From assembly GCA_902783035.1 (NCBI GenBank), contig CACZPK010000044.1:1-44919 (forward strand): DNA of 44,919 nucleotides. The letters are read 5' to 3'. Within the stretch, counting starts at the first letter, position 1. Each line of letters begins with the position of its first letter. Below the pieces are notes generated by a model. That model was given only the letters and a program-made list of their open reading frames with translations. It was not told where the DNA came from and searched no databases. The translations under genes and the position numbers were made by a program. Of this stretch, positions 17,046 through 24,586 are shown one piece after another. The stretch comes from Oscillospiraceae bacterium (lineage in GTDB: Bacteria; Bacillota; Clostridia; Oscillospirales; Oscillospiraceae).

Positions 17046-17076
17046 CGCCCGCACGGTTTAATGAGCCGCGCGGGCG
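17046..17076 (+). terminator. hairpin after the importer operon
   Basis: CGCCCGC (17046-17052) pairs perfectly with GCGGGCG (17070-17076). No T run follows. It is the probable end of the operon transcript. Confidence 0.5.
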
Positions 17077-17120
17077 CTTGCCGTAAAATCTGGAAAGGGG
17101 CAGAAAAGGCAAAGAAATAA

Positions 17121-17201
17121 AACGGGTTCAAAGGGTACGGCGTCGCCACGCAGGCGGTGCACACCGGCTTGTCCTGCCGCGCGGACGGCGCGCCGGTGTC
17201 G
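17121..17201 (+). pseudogene. 5' remnant of a Cys/Met-metabolism PLP enzyme (cystathionine gamma-synthase type)
   Basis: The plus-strand frame reads NGFKGYGVATQAVHTG and then LSCRADGAPVS, which matches the usual start of cystathionine gamma-synthase or methionine gamma-lyase proteins (ATQAVHAG, then TGAVVPPI). There is no start codon in frame, and the homology stops where a minus-strand larE remnant begins. Only about 27 codons remain. The match is by eye over a short stretch, so confidence is moderate. Confidence 0.4.
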
Positions 17202-17434
17202 AAGCGCATGTGTCGGATACTGTTTTCTTTGCAAAACGATTGCGCCTCCATGCGTTCGCGTTCAGGAAAGGAACAGGAGGATGCCGTCACGGCAAGCACT
17301 CTATCGCCGAGTGTGTCGTGTGCGCAGCGCAGCAGAAACGTGGAGTCCACACCGCCGGAAAAAGCAACGGCGACACTTTCCAGGCTGCGCAGATGAGCGA
17401 GCAAATCCTGATACTTTTTGTGAAGCGGTTCCAT
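17197..17434 (-). pseudogene. larE: 5' remnant of larE (ATP-dependent sacrificial sulfur transferase)
   Basis: From ATG 17434 the frame reads about 80 residues of a LarE-type PP-loop protein. These include VAVAFSGGVDSTFLLRCAHD (the PP-loop that binds ATP pyrophosphate) and VLAVTASSCSFPERE, ending near RHMRFDT. A full LarE has about 270 residues and continues with a Cys-containing region; here the similarity stops at the junction with another gene remnant. The frame stays open antisense into the binding-protein gene, which is meaningless. LarE makes the nickel-pincer cofactor of lactate racemase; no larA, larB or larC is in the window. Confidence 0.7.
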
Positions 17435-17501
17435 GATGTCCCCCCAAACTTGATTAAATTGATAGATATCATATATTATAAGAACATACAGCATAGCTGT
17501 C

Positions 17502-17639
17502 AAGACGCGCAGCGGCGTCGGCGCGGAGCGCAAGTGCGTCGACCGCCGCGACATTCCGGGCACTGCCGCATTCGCGCCCTCGGTCGTGGGGCGGATTATC
17601 GCGGGCGAGGCCGTTAAGGATCTGGCCCGAGCAAGCTGA
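17502..17639 (+). pseudogene. 3' remnant of a ThiF/TcdA-type E1-like gene
   Basis: The plus-strand frame ending in TGA 17637-17639 reads RKCVDRRDIPGTAAFAPSVV and then GRIIAGEAVKDLARAS. This matches the C-terminus of TcdA (tRNA threonylcarbamoyladenosine dehydratase) and relatives, which end with FVPSVAGLI-(A/L)GEVVKDL. About 45 codons remain. The upstream 60 bases are AT-rich, with no trace of the ThiF nucleotide-binding domain. It lies 20 bases before the ATP-grasp gene, so that gene may once have been co-transcribed with it. Confidence 0.6.
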
Positions 17640-17659
17640 GAAAGAAAAGAGGGACAACC

Positions 17660-18865
17660 GTGAATTTCATTTTCATCTCCCCGCATTTTCCCCATACCTA
17701 CCGGCAGTTCTGCGACCGCCTGCGCCGCGGCAACGTAAACGTCCTCGGCATCGGGGACGCACCCTACGTTGAGCTGGAGCCGCCGCTCAGGGACGCGCTC
17801 ACGGAGTATTATCGCGTCGATTCGCTGGAGGATTATGACCAGGTTTACCGCGCGGTCTCGTTTTTTGGGTTCAAGTATGGTAAAATAGACTGGCTCGAAT
17901 CCAACAACGAGTATTGGCTGGAGCAGGACGCACGGTTGCGCACCGATTTCCACATCACGACCGGCGTGAATGAGGACGAGATCGGCTCGTGGAAACACAA
18001 GTCGTCGATGAAGCCGGTGTACTGCGGCGCGGGCATCCCGACCGCGCGCTCGGAACGGGTGACGGATCTCAAGGCGGCGCGGGAGTTCCTGCGCGCCATC
18101 GGCGGCTATCCCGCCATCGCAAAGCCGGACGTCGGCGTCGGCGCGGCGAATACCTGGAAGCTGGAGAGCGACGCCGATCTGGAGGCGTTTTTCACGGACA
18201 AGCCGGACGTGCCCTATGTGATGGAGGAGTTTGTCGAGGGTGATATCTGCTCCTATGATGCCATCACCGACTCGAACCGCGAGCCGCTGTTTGAGTCCAT
18301 GACTGTCTGGCCGCCGTCCATCGCCGATATTGTGAACAAGGACCTTGACCTTTCGTACTACACCGCCGCCGCGGTGCCGGAGCCGCTGAAAAGGCTGGGC
18401 CGCGCGGCGCTCAGGGCGTTTTATGTCCGCAGCCGGTTTGTGCATCTTGAGTTTTTCCGTATGACAAAAGCGCGCGCGGGCCTCGGTAAGATCGGCGATT
18501 TCGTGGGGCTGGAGGTCAATATGCGCCCCGCGGGCGGTTACACGCCGGATATGATGAACTTCGCCCACTCCACCGATGTCTATCAGATTTGGGCGGACAT
18601 GGTGACGTCGGACAAGCGCCTGCTGCCGGACAGCGGCGACCATCACTGGTGCGTCTACGCCAGCCGCAAGGACAACCACCGTTACCGGCACACGCATGAG
18701 GAGATTCTCGCACGCTACGGAGATCGCATCGTTATGTGCGAGCGGATGCCGGAGCTGATGTGGGCGACGATGGGCTGCCAGATGTACACGGCTGGGGCTT
18801 CGACGTGGCGCATGACTGGTGCTGGTGGCAAAAGCAGCTGCCGTATTTTACGGAGCATATCATGA
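17660..18865 (+). CDS. ATP-grasp domain protein with a replaced C-terminus
   Basis: 401 residues. The first 110 residues form a pre-ATP-grasp domain (FIFISPHFPHTYRQFCDRLR). The ATP-grasp core has GGYPAIAKPDVGVGAANT with the nucleotide-binding Lys, YVMEEFVEGDICSYDAITD, and the metal-binding FVGLEVNMRPAGGYTPDMMN. Such proteins ligate a carboxylate to an amine or thiol; the substrate is unknown. The tail normal for the family seems to run to MGCQMYTA near residue 377; the last 24 residues (Ser, Gly and Arg rich) come from reading an esterase remnant out of frame. The enzyme may still be active because the core is complete. Confidence 0.8.
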   Translation: MNFIFISPHFPHTYRQFCDRLRRGNVNVLGIGDAPYVELEPPLRDALTEYYRVDSLEDYDQVYRAVSFFGFKYGKIDWLESNNEYWLEQDARLRTDFHITTGVNEDEIGSWKHKSSMKPVYCGAGIPTARSERVTDLKAAREFLRAIGGYPAIAKPDVGVGAANTWKLESDADLEAFFTDKPDVPYVMEEFVEGDICSYDAITDSNREPLFESMTVWPPSIADIVNKDLDLSYYTAAAVPEPLKRLGRAALRAFYVRSRFVHLEFFRMTKARAGLGKIGDFVGLEVNMRPAGGYTPDMMNFAHSTDVYQIWADMVTSDKRLLPDSGDHHWCVYASRKDNHRYRHTHEEILARYGDRIVMCERMPELMWATMGCQMYTAGASTWRMTGAGGKSSCRILRSIS

Positions 18866-18876
18866 ACGACCGCTGA
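18787..18876 (+). pseudogene. 3' remnant of an esterase gene, overlapping the ATP-grasp end in another frame
   Basis: In this frame the bases read HGWGFDVAHDWCWWQKQLPY followed by FTEHIMNDR and TGA (18874-18876). This resembles the end of tannase/PHB-depolymerase-like esterases, where GWGHDVxHDWxWWxxxLPYFL contains the catalytic His. Nothing of the preceding esterase domain is found, so the ATP-grasp gene was joined to the last 30 codons of an esterase. The stretch 18877-19043 holds no gene that I recognise. Confidence 0.6.
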
Positions 18877-19043
18877 GCGCAGAGCAGAGGCAAAAACAGG
18901 CGATGCAATCTTGGACAGATATGCGCATTTATGAGATAATCAAGACGCGGTTCAAAAGATGCTTTTCGCAACATATCCGCTGCTTTACCGCACACTTCCA
19001 TGAATCGGTACACAATGTGTTGTGGCGCAAAAAATATAAGAAG

Positions 19044-19619
19044 CTACGACAGGCTGAGCTCGTTGAAAAACAGTGCACCGTCGACACCGCCGTCCTGCAA
19101 GGCGTTCAGATTTGGATCGGTACGCTCATGCAGGATCGTTTCCGTCGTGATCTGCTCCGGCACATCAAAGCCGGTATTCATCACCGCGAGATCAGCCTCC
19201 CCATCGGAAACAATGCGGTAAAGCTCGTTGGTCGGTCGCTCCAGCAGCTCAAGCCGCACCTGCGGACAACTTTGGACATAGGCGGGCAGAACATCCGGTA
19301 GAAGCACGCCCGCGCGCCAGCTCGACAACGCGAGACGCAGCGTTTGTTCTTTCGTGCGCGAGAGCTCCGCAAAGTCGCCCAGCAGTTTTTCGCGCAGCGA
19401 GCGTTCGCTGTTCAGATAATTGGCATAGACGCGCCCTGCCTCAGTCAGCGCCAGCGGAGTTTTTTTGCGATCCAGCAGCTTCACACCGTACTCCTCCTCC
19501 AGTCGCAGAATGTACTGGCTCAGGTATGGCTGCGAGATGTAGAGTTTTTCTGCGGCCCGGGAGAAGCTGCCCGCTTCCGCAACGGTAAGGAAGTACTCCG
19601 GATTTTTGTCAACGAACAT
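19044..19619 (-). CDS. LysR family regulator, C-terminally truncated
   Basis: 191 residues where the family has about 300. The N-terminal helix-turn-helix is intact (FLTVAEAGSFSRAAEKLYIS, then QPYLSQYILRLEEEYGVKLL). The ligand domain begins (LRLALSSWRAGVLLPDVLPA) but stops after about residue 165 with an unrelated tail. GGAGG lies seven bases before ATG 19619. It is divergent from a two-dehydrogenase operon, and the gap holds a dyad overlapping the promoter, so it was surely the regulator of that operon. With half of the effector domain gone it may bind DNA but not respond to its ligand (inference). Confidence 0.8.
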   Translation of the reverse strand: MFVDKNPEYFLTVAEAGSFSRAAEKLYISQPYLSQYILRLEEEYGVKLLDRKKTPLALTEAGRVYANYLNSERSLREKLLGDFAELSRTKEQTLRLALSSWRAGVLLPDVLPAYVQSCPQVRLELLERPTNELYRIVSDGEADLAVMNTGFDVPEQITTETILHERTDPNLNALQDGGVDGALFFNELSLS

Positions 19620-19660
19620 GAAACCGCCTCCTCGTCTCCATGCTATAACAAATCGCTTAT

Positions 19661-19711
19661 AAGTCAAGAGTTGTTTTCGACTTTGACTTTGGTTGAGCTT
19701 TTTCGTACAAT
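19661..19711 (+). promoter_or_regulatory. promoter with LysR-type dyad before the dehydrogenase operon
   Basis: -35 TTGACT (19683-19688), 17-base spacer and -10 TACAAT (19706-19711). AAGTCAA (19661-19667) and TTGACTT (19683-19689) form a perfect inverted repeat that covers the -35 box. This is the expected site for the divergently encoded LysR protein. Confidence 0.65.
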
Positions 19712-19749
19712 ATCATCAAGGCTGAGGAGTTAAAGGGAGGGAAAAACGG

Positions 19750-20787
19750 ATGCGTTTCGCAGTTGGACAGCTGAAAGGCTATTGCCGAAATACTATGCTT
19801 GCGCATGGCGTAGATGCGGACTGCGCGGAAACGGTGGCGGACATGCTTCTCGATGCGGAGCTGACCGGTGTCGCCACCCACGGCGTCAGCCGCCTCGCGA
19901 TCTACATGGAGCGCGTGGACAAGGGGCTGGTGTCGAAGCACAACGACGTGCGGATCGTGCGCGAAAGCCCGTCCACCCTTGCCATCGATGCGGGCAACAG
20001 CCTCGGCGCGGTGGGTGCTAAGTTCGCCATGGAGGCCTGCATCCGCAAGGCGCGGGAGACCGGCTGCTGCTTTGCGACGGTGAAAAACTCCAATCACTTC
20101 GGCGCAGCGGCTTACTACACGCGCATGGCAGCGCGTGAAGGTATGATTGGCTTCTGCTGCACCAATCTGACCGCGAAGATCGCGCCGCATGGCGCGGCGG
20201 AGCCGTTCATGGGCACCGACCCGATCTCCGTCGCCGTACCGTCGAACGGGTTTCCCGTCGTGCTGGACATGACGCCGTCGGTCGTGGCGCTGGGCAAGCT
20301 GATCCTGGCGCAAAAGCTGGGGAAGGACATCCCGCTCGGCTGGGCGCTGGACAGGGACGGCAAGCCCACCACGGACCCCGCGGCGGGGCGCGCCGGTTCG
20401 CTGATCCCAATCGGTGGGCCGAAGGGCAGCGGGCTTGCGCTGATGGTTGAAATCCTCTCCGGCGTTCTCTCCGGCGCGGGCACGGCAACGCATTTGCATG
20501 ACCTCTACGAGTTTGACGCGCCGCAGGGCGTGGGACACTTCCTCGGTGCGATCGACGTGGGGCACTTTCTGGACGTGGGCGCGTTCCGTGCAGGCGTGAG
20601 CGCGATGACGGACGAAGTCAAGGGCCTCAGGCCCGCCGAGGGCGTGGACGAGGTGCTGCTCCCCGGCGAGCGTGCCGCGAGAAGCGCGGCGGAAAAGGCG
20701 GCCGTCGGCATCGACGTACCCGACGCGGTGTGCGCGGAGCTTGCCGCGTTGGGTGAACCATACGGGCTGAAGTTAAAGGAGTGCTGA
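19750..20787 (+). CDS. Ldh_2 family NAD(P)-dependent malate/L-lactate/ureidoglycolate-type dehydrogenase
   Basis: 345 residues, full length. The family motifs are LTGVATHGVSRLAIYMERVD, VKNSNHFGAAAYYTRMAAR with the catalytic His, EPFMGTDPISVAVPS, and GGPKGSGLALMVEILSGVLSG. It oxidises a 2-hydroxy acid to the 2-oxo acid. GGGAGG-type ribosome site precedes ATG 19750. It is followed after three bases by a D-2-hydroxyacid dehydrogenase and then by a broken FAH hydrolase, so a catabolic route for a hydroxy acid is likely. It is probably controlled by the truncated LysR protein. Confidence 0.9.
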   Translation: MRFAVGQLKGYCRNTMLAHGVDADCAETVADMLLDAELTGVATHGVSRLAIYMERVDKGLVSKHNDVRIVRESPSTLAIDAGNSLGAVGAKFAMEACIRKARETGCCFATVKNSNHFGAAAYYTRMAAREGMIGFCCTNLTAKIAPHGAAEPFMGTDPISVAVPSNGFPVVLDMTPSVVALGKLILAQKLGKDIPLGWALDRDGKPTTDPAAGRAGSLIPIGGPKGSGLALMVEILSGVLSGAGTATHLHDLYEFDAPQGVGHFLGAIDVGHFLDVGAFRAGVSAMTDEVKGLRPAEGVDEVLLPGERAARSAAEKAAVGIDVPDAVCAELAALGEPYGLKLKEC

Positions 20788-20790
20788 GCC

Positions 20791-21729
20791 ATGGCGAAGG
20801 TAGTTGTGACCGAACAGATTGACCCCGTGGGCGTCGCGCTGCTCAGGGAGGCGGGCCATGAGGTCATGGAGCTGGACTTAAAAGGCGGCGTCGCCGTCGA
20901 CCCCGCCGCCGTGCGGAATGCGGACGCGCTGCTGGTGCGCATCGTCGAGATCACCGATGAATTGATGGCCAAATGCCCAAGATTGAAGATCATCTCCAAG
21001 CACGGTGTCGGCGTGGACAACATCGACATGGACGCGGTGAGGGCGCGCGGCATCGCCGTGACCATCGCGCCGGGTGCGAACAGCACCTCCGTGGCGGAGC
21101 ACGCCTTTGCCATGCTGATCGCGCTGGCGAAAAATCTGCCGCTGGTATGCGGCAAGTACCGCGAGATCGGCTTCGGCGCGAAGAACTGCGCGCCCGGCGT
21201 CGAGATCACGGGCAAGACGCTTGGGATCATCGGCTGCGGGCGCATCGGCAGCCGTATCGCGAAGATGGCGCACGGCGGCTTCGATATGAAGGTGCTCGCC
21301 TACGATCCATATGTCGCGGAGGTTCCCGAGGGTGTGGAGTTGGTGGCAGACCGCGACCGCGTGTTCGCAGAGTCAGATTTCGTGACGCTGCATCCGGTGC
21401 TGAACAAGGAGACCGAGGGCAGCGTCAGCGCGCGGGAATTCGCACTGATGAAGCGCGGTGCGATCTTCATCAACTGCGGGCGCGGCCCGCTGATCGACGA
21501 GCAGGCGCTGATCGACGCGCTGCAAAGCGGGCACCTCGGCGGCGCGGGACTTGATGTGACGGCGCAGGAGCCCTGCCCGCCGGACAGCCCGCTGTTCACC
21601 ATGCCGAACGTACTGCTGACGCCGCACTACGCCCCCACGACGCGGGAGGCGGCGATCGCCGTGTCCCGCGTCGCGGCACAGAACGTCATTGATTTCTTTG
21701 AACACAAGCCCATCGAGGGGCTATTATAA
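20791..21729 (+). CDS. D-2-hydroxyacid dehydrogenase (phosphoglycerate dehydrogenase-like)
   Basis: 312 residues. The NAD Rossmann motif is LGIIGCGRIGSRIAK. The catalytic residues are visible as Arg in NCGRGPLID, Glu in LDVTAQEP and His in LLTPHYAPTT. KHGVGVDNIDMDAVRARGI is typical for the family. It interconverts a 2-oxo acid and a D-2-hydroxy acid. Its presence next to an Ldh_2 enzyme would allow stereo-inversion of a hydroxy acid through the keto acid (inference). No ACT domain follows, so it is not the regulated SerA form. Confidence 0.92.
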   Translation: MAKVVVTEQIDPVGVALLREAGHEVMELDLKGGVAVDPAAVRNADALLVRIVEITDELMAKCPRLKIISKHGVGVDNIDMDAVRARGIAVTIAPGANSTSVAEHAFAMLIALAKNLPLVCGKYREIGFGAKNCAPGVEITGKTLGIIGCGRIGSRIAKMAHGGFDMKVLAYDPYVAEVPEGVELVADRDRVFAESDFVTLHPVLNKETEGSVSAREFALMKRGAIFINCGRGPLIDEQALIDALQSGHLGGAGLDVTAQEPCPPDSPLFTMPNVLLTPHYAPTTREAAIAVSRVAAQNVIDFFEHKPIEGLL

Positions 21730-21741
21730 GGAGGCGGAACC

Positions 21742-21930
21742 ACGAGACTAGCAACCATCAGGCTCAGCGGTGCGGAGATGGCCGGCATCGTCACGGAACG
21801 AGGCGCCCTGCCGTATGGCACGGTCGTCTACGCACCGCTCTACCGCAACCCGAAGCGCATCTTCGGCATCGGCCTCAACTATGTCGATCGCACGGGTATG
21901 CACTTGATCTGTTCGGTGATGGAAGCGTGA
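21742..21930 (+). pseudogene. fumarylacetoacetate hydrolase (FAH) family remnant with ACG in place of the start codon
   Basis: A full AAGGAGG (21728-21734) is followed at the right distance by ACG (21742-21744) where ATG is expected. The frame then reads RLATIRLSGAEMAGIVTERG, the usual N-terminus of FAH-family hydrolases, and after a gap continues with YAPLYRNPKRIFGIGLNYVD, the start of the catalytic domain. Then the similarity ends and another gene fragment begins. So the start is mutated, an internal piece is missing and the catalytic domain is gone. It was the third gene of the dehydrogenase operon. Confidence 0.75.
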
Positions 21931-22150
21931 TCTCGGTGCTGGCGAAGGGACATACCTTCGGGAGCCGCACGACTATGCTCGCGGGAAACGCCGTTCGCAA
22001 TGGCAGGACGATTGAAGATGACCGCGTATACCATCGCTGCGAGCAGGAAAAACCGTCCGCTGGCTCTGCGAGACAGCCGGCGAGCCGAACTGCCGTGGCA
22101 TCCTCGCAACGCATGCCCAAGATGCGCGTGAACGCGTCATCGAATTATAA
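21891..22150 (+). pseudogene. metallo-beta-lactamase-fold hydrolase remnant in two frames
   Basis: From 21891 one frame reads HGYALDLFGDGSVISVLAKG then HTFGS, the GHTPGS region of lactonase-like metallo-beta-lactamase proteins. In a shifted frame the end reads RWLCETAGEPNCRGILATHA then QDARERVIEL and TAA (22148-22150), which matches their C-terminus (PNCxGILANHDP...VIEL). The middle is partly deleted and shifted, and the N-terminal HxHxDH site is absent. It is joined directly to the FAH remnant. Confidence 0.65.
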
Positions 22151-22186
22151 CAAACGCAATTCATCAAAACTGAGGAGGACGAACTC

Positions 22187-22666
22187 ATGAGCAAGAAACT
22201 GGTTGCATACTTTTCCGCGAGCGGCACGACCGCGAAGGTGGCGAAGACCTTGGCAGAGGCAGCGGGGGCCGACCTCTACGAGATCAAGCCGCAGGTGCCT
22301 TACACGAAAGCAGACCTCAACTGGATGGACAAACAGGCGCGCAGCACCGTCGAGATGAACGACAAGTCCTCGCGTCCCGCCATCGTGACCGGCGATGTGG
22401 ACGTGTCGGGCTATGACACGATCCTGCTGGGCTTTCCGATCTGGTGGTACATCGCGCCGACCATCATCAACACGTTCCTCGAAGCCTATGATTTCTCCGG
22501 CAAGACCATCGTGCTGTTCGCCACCTCGGGCGGCAGCGGATTCGGTCAGGCAGTCGCGGGCCTGCAGCCCAGCGCGCCGAAGGCGACGATCCGCGAAGGC
22601 AAGCTGCTCAACGGACGGCAGACGGTGGACGGCCTGAAGGCGTGGGTGGATACGCTGAATGTCTGA
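22187..22666 (+). CDS. flavodoxin-like protein
   Basis: 159 residues. It has the FMN phosphate loop KLVAYFSASGTTAKVAKTLA, the flavin loop FPIWWYIAPTIINTFLEAY, and VLFATSGGSGFGQAVAGL. This is the short flavodoxin class frequent in gut Clostridia, which carries one or two electrons on FMN in the cytoplasm. GGAGG lies before ATG 22187. It is the first of four flavodoxin-type genes in ten kilobases and is followed by a DUF362 protein. Confidence 0.92.
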   Translation: MSKKLVAYFSASGTTAKVAKTLAEAAGADLYEIKPQVPYTKADLNWMDKQARSTVEMNDKSSRPAIVTGDVDVSGYDTILLGFPIWWYIAPTIINTFLEAYDFSGKTIVLFATSGGSGFGQAVAGLQPSAPKATIREGKLLNGRQTVDGLKAWVDTLNV

Positions 22667-22729
22667 GGAAACGCAATGGATAATTCCGGAAGAATCACGA
22701 GAACCGGCAACTGACAAGGAGGAATCGAC

Positions 22730-23773
22730 ATGGCTATGAACAAACCTGTTCCCGGAAAAGGCGGCAATAAATATATCCCGTTTGAAGAGCGTACGGGCGA
22801 AAGCTCGGTGGTTTTCTTCACCCGAGATCTGTCCGAAGAGGGACTGAAAAAGATCTACGACAGGGTCAGCTCCGTGCTCTGCGGCAAGGTGGCTGTCAAG
22901 CTGCACACCGGCGAAGCCGAGGGGCCAAACATCATCCCCCGCCCCTGGGTGAAGGAACTTCTCGCCTCGCGTTTGCCGGGCGCGACGATCATTGAGACCA
23001 ACACCTATTATGAGGGCAGCCGCTACACGACCGAGGAGCACCGAAAGACGCTGGAGATCAACGGCTGGACCTTCTGCCCCGTGGATATCACCGACAGCGA
23101 GGGCGTGGCTGCGCTGCCGGTCAAGGGCGGCAAGTGGTTTGACGAGATGCACGTTGGAAAGAACATGCTTAATTACGATTCTCTTCTCGTGCTGACGCAT
23201 TTCAAGGGACACATGATGGGCGGTTTTGGCGGCAGCAATAAGAACATCGGCATTGGCTGTGCGGACGGGCGCATCGGCAAGGCGGAGATCCACACCGCCG
23301 AGGGTTCGGACAACATGTGGAGCATTGCCGAGGAAGAACTGATGGAGCGCATCTCCGAGAGCACCAAGGCCACGATAGACTTCTTTGCGCCGCATGTATG
23401 CTACATTAACACGATGCGCAACATGTCCGTCTCCTGTGATTGCGAAGGGCCTGAGGCTGAGCCGGTGGTAACACCGGACGTCGGGCTGGTCGCCTCGCTG
23501 GATATCCTGGCAGTGGATAACGCCTGCATGGACCTGATTTACAGCCTGCCCGGCGGAGGCGGAAAGGCGCTTGTTGAGCGCGTTGAGACCCGTCACGGTC
23601 TGCGTCAGCTCAGCTATATGAAGGAACTCGGCATGGGTAATGACCGCTATACGCTCATTGACATCGACAACGGCGACGCGGTCATCACTGCCGCCGAAGC
23701 GGTGAAAAACATCAAACCGGAATGGAAGCCGGATCGCTACAACACCTTCTGGGGGCGCAACAAGCGCAGATGA
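22730..23773 (+). CDS. DUF362 domain protein
   Basis: 347 residues. The DUF362 core is visible as VAVKLHTGEAEGPNIIPRPW, IIETNTYYEGSRYTTEEH, VLTHFKGHMMGGFGGSNKNI and GSDNMWSIAEEELMERI. Many DUF362 proteins carry a ferredoxin insert; here the expected CxxCxxC groups are not seen, only scattered Cys residues (CYINTMRNMSVSCDC). The function is unproven, but members sit in redox operons. GGAGG lies nine bases before ATG 22730. It is probably co-transcribed with the flavodoxin 63 bases upstream. Confidence 0.88.
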   Translation: MAMNKPVPGKGGNKYIPFEERTGESSVVFFTRDLSEEGLKKIYDRVSSVLCGKVAVKLHTGEAEGPNIIPRPWVKELLASRLPGATIIETNTYYEGSRYTTEEHRKTLEINGWTFCPVDITDSEGVAALPVKGGKWFDEMHVGKNMLNYDSLLVLTHFKGHMMGGFGGSNKNIGIGCADGRIGKAEIHTAEGSDNMWSIAEEELMERISESTKATIDFFAPHVCYINTMRNMSVSCDCEGPEAEPVVTPDVGLVASLDILAVDNACMDLIYSLPGGGGKALVERVETRHGLRQLSYMKELGMGNDRYTLIDIDNGDAVITAAEAVKNIKPEWKPDRYNTFWGRNKRR

Positions 23774-23847
23774 TTTACGATTACTACCGTCCCAAAGGGC
23801 GCCGTTATCGCAAAGCCCCTGACATGCTTGCCGAAGCCAAAACAATC

Positions 23848-23877
23848 TTGCCCGTAAAACGGATATTGTGTTACAAT
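23848..23877 (+). promoter_or_regulatory. probable promoter of the TetR gene
   Basis: -35 TTGCCC (23848-23853), 18-base spacer and -10 TACAAT (23872-23877), 29 bases before ATG 23907. Confidence 0.45.
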
Positions 23878-23906
23878 AGCAACAAATTGATGTTGAAGGT
23901 GAGAAA

Positions 23907-24457
23907 ATGCAGAAAAAAGCAAAAAAGAGGTTTTGGTGAAATCCTTTCAGGAGCTTGCGCTGCAAAAGCCTATCAGCAAGATCACCATCACAAATATCAC
24001 CGACAACTGCGGCTTGTCGCAGCCGACGTTTTATCGCTATTTCAAGGACAAGTACGATCTGATCGCATGGGCGTATATCACCGACGCGGAAAGCATTATG
24101 GGAAAATTAGGCACAGACGGATATGCGTGGCGCGATACGCTCTATGATGCGATGAGGTATTTCGATGAGCGGCGAAGCCTTGCCGTCAACGCATTGAAGC
24201 ACACCAGCGGGCGCGACGCCTTCGTGCGCCAGATGGAGCAGATCAACGTTGGCTTACTGTGCAATGAGATCCGAAAAACAATCATGACGGAGAAGATCCC
24301 TGACGATATTCTCGATATGGTCAAAATATACTGCTATGGCACGGTAAGGATCCTTTGCGAGTGGCTGACGGATCATATCCCGACCACCCCGGAAAAGCTG
24401 GCAGAGGTCATGGAGAAGTCCCTGCCGGAACCGCTGAAGGTCTATCTTTACCCTTGA
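23907..24457 (+). CDS. TetR family regulator joined through an A AAA AAG slippery site
   Basis: ATG 23907 has an excellent ribosome site (GAAGGTGAG) and reads MQKKAKKRFW, then TGA (23937-23939). Its codons GCA AAA AAG place an A AAA AAG heptamer at 23921-23927 in the right phase. A -1 shift there continues as KKEVLVKSFQELALQKPIS into a complete TetR protein of about 183 residues (helix-turn-helix KITITNITDNCGLSQPTFYR). The resulting N-terminus aligns well with the other TetR of this window, so this is the true start. Without a shift, translation could begin only at TTG 23933 or GTG 23936, with AGAGG close by. It may be programmed frameshifting, transcript slippage or a simple one-base loss. 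Confidence 0.8.
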
Positions 24458-24586
24458 AATTTAGTGATTTTAAAGAAATGCTAAATATTTAGTAAACGTA
24501 CAGAACGCTAACTCGACATTTTGCCGTGATTTCGCTACAGTAAAACCATGCTCAAACAGCACAGATTTTTTGTGGAGGTAGCTATC

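Noticed and set aside
17469-17657. 61-codon minus-strand frame
   Set aside because: It lies opposite the tcdA-like remnant and has no ribosome site.
16883-18697. 604-codon minus-strand frame
   Set aside because: Only the small part 17197-17434 is real (larE remnant). The rest is antisense to the binding protein and the ATP-grasp gene.
23933-23938. TTG or GTG as the normal start of the TetR gene
   Set aside because: Not excluded, but it would cut the residues before the first helix that align with the other TetR, and the upstream ATG has a far better ribosome site. Kept as the alternative in the feature.
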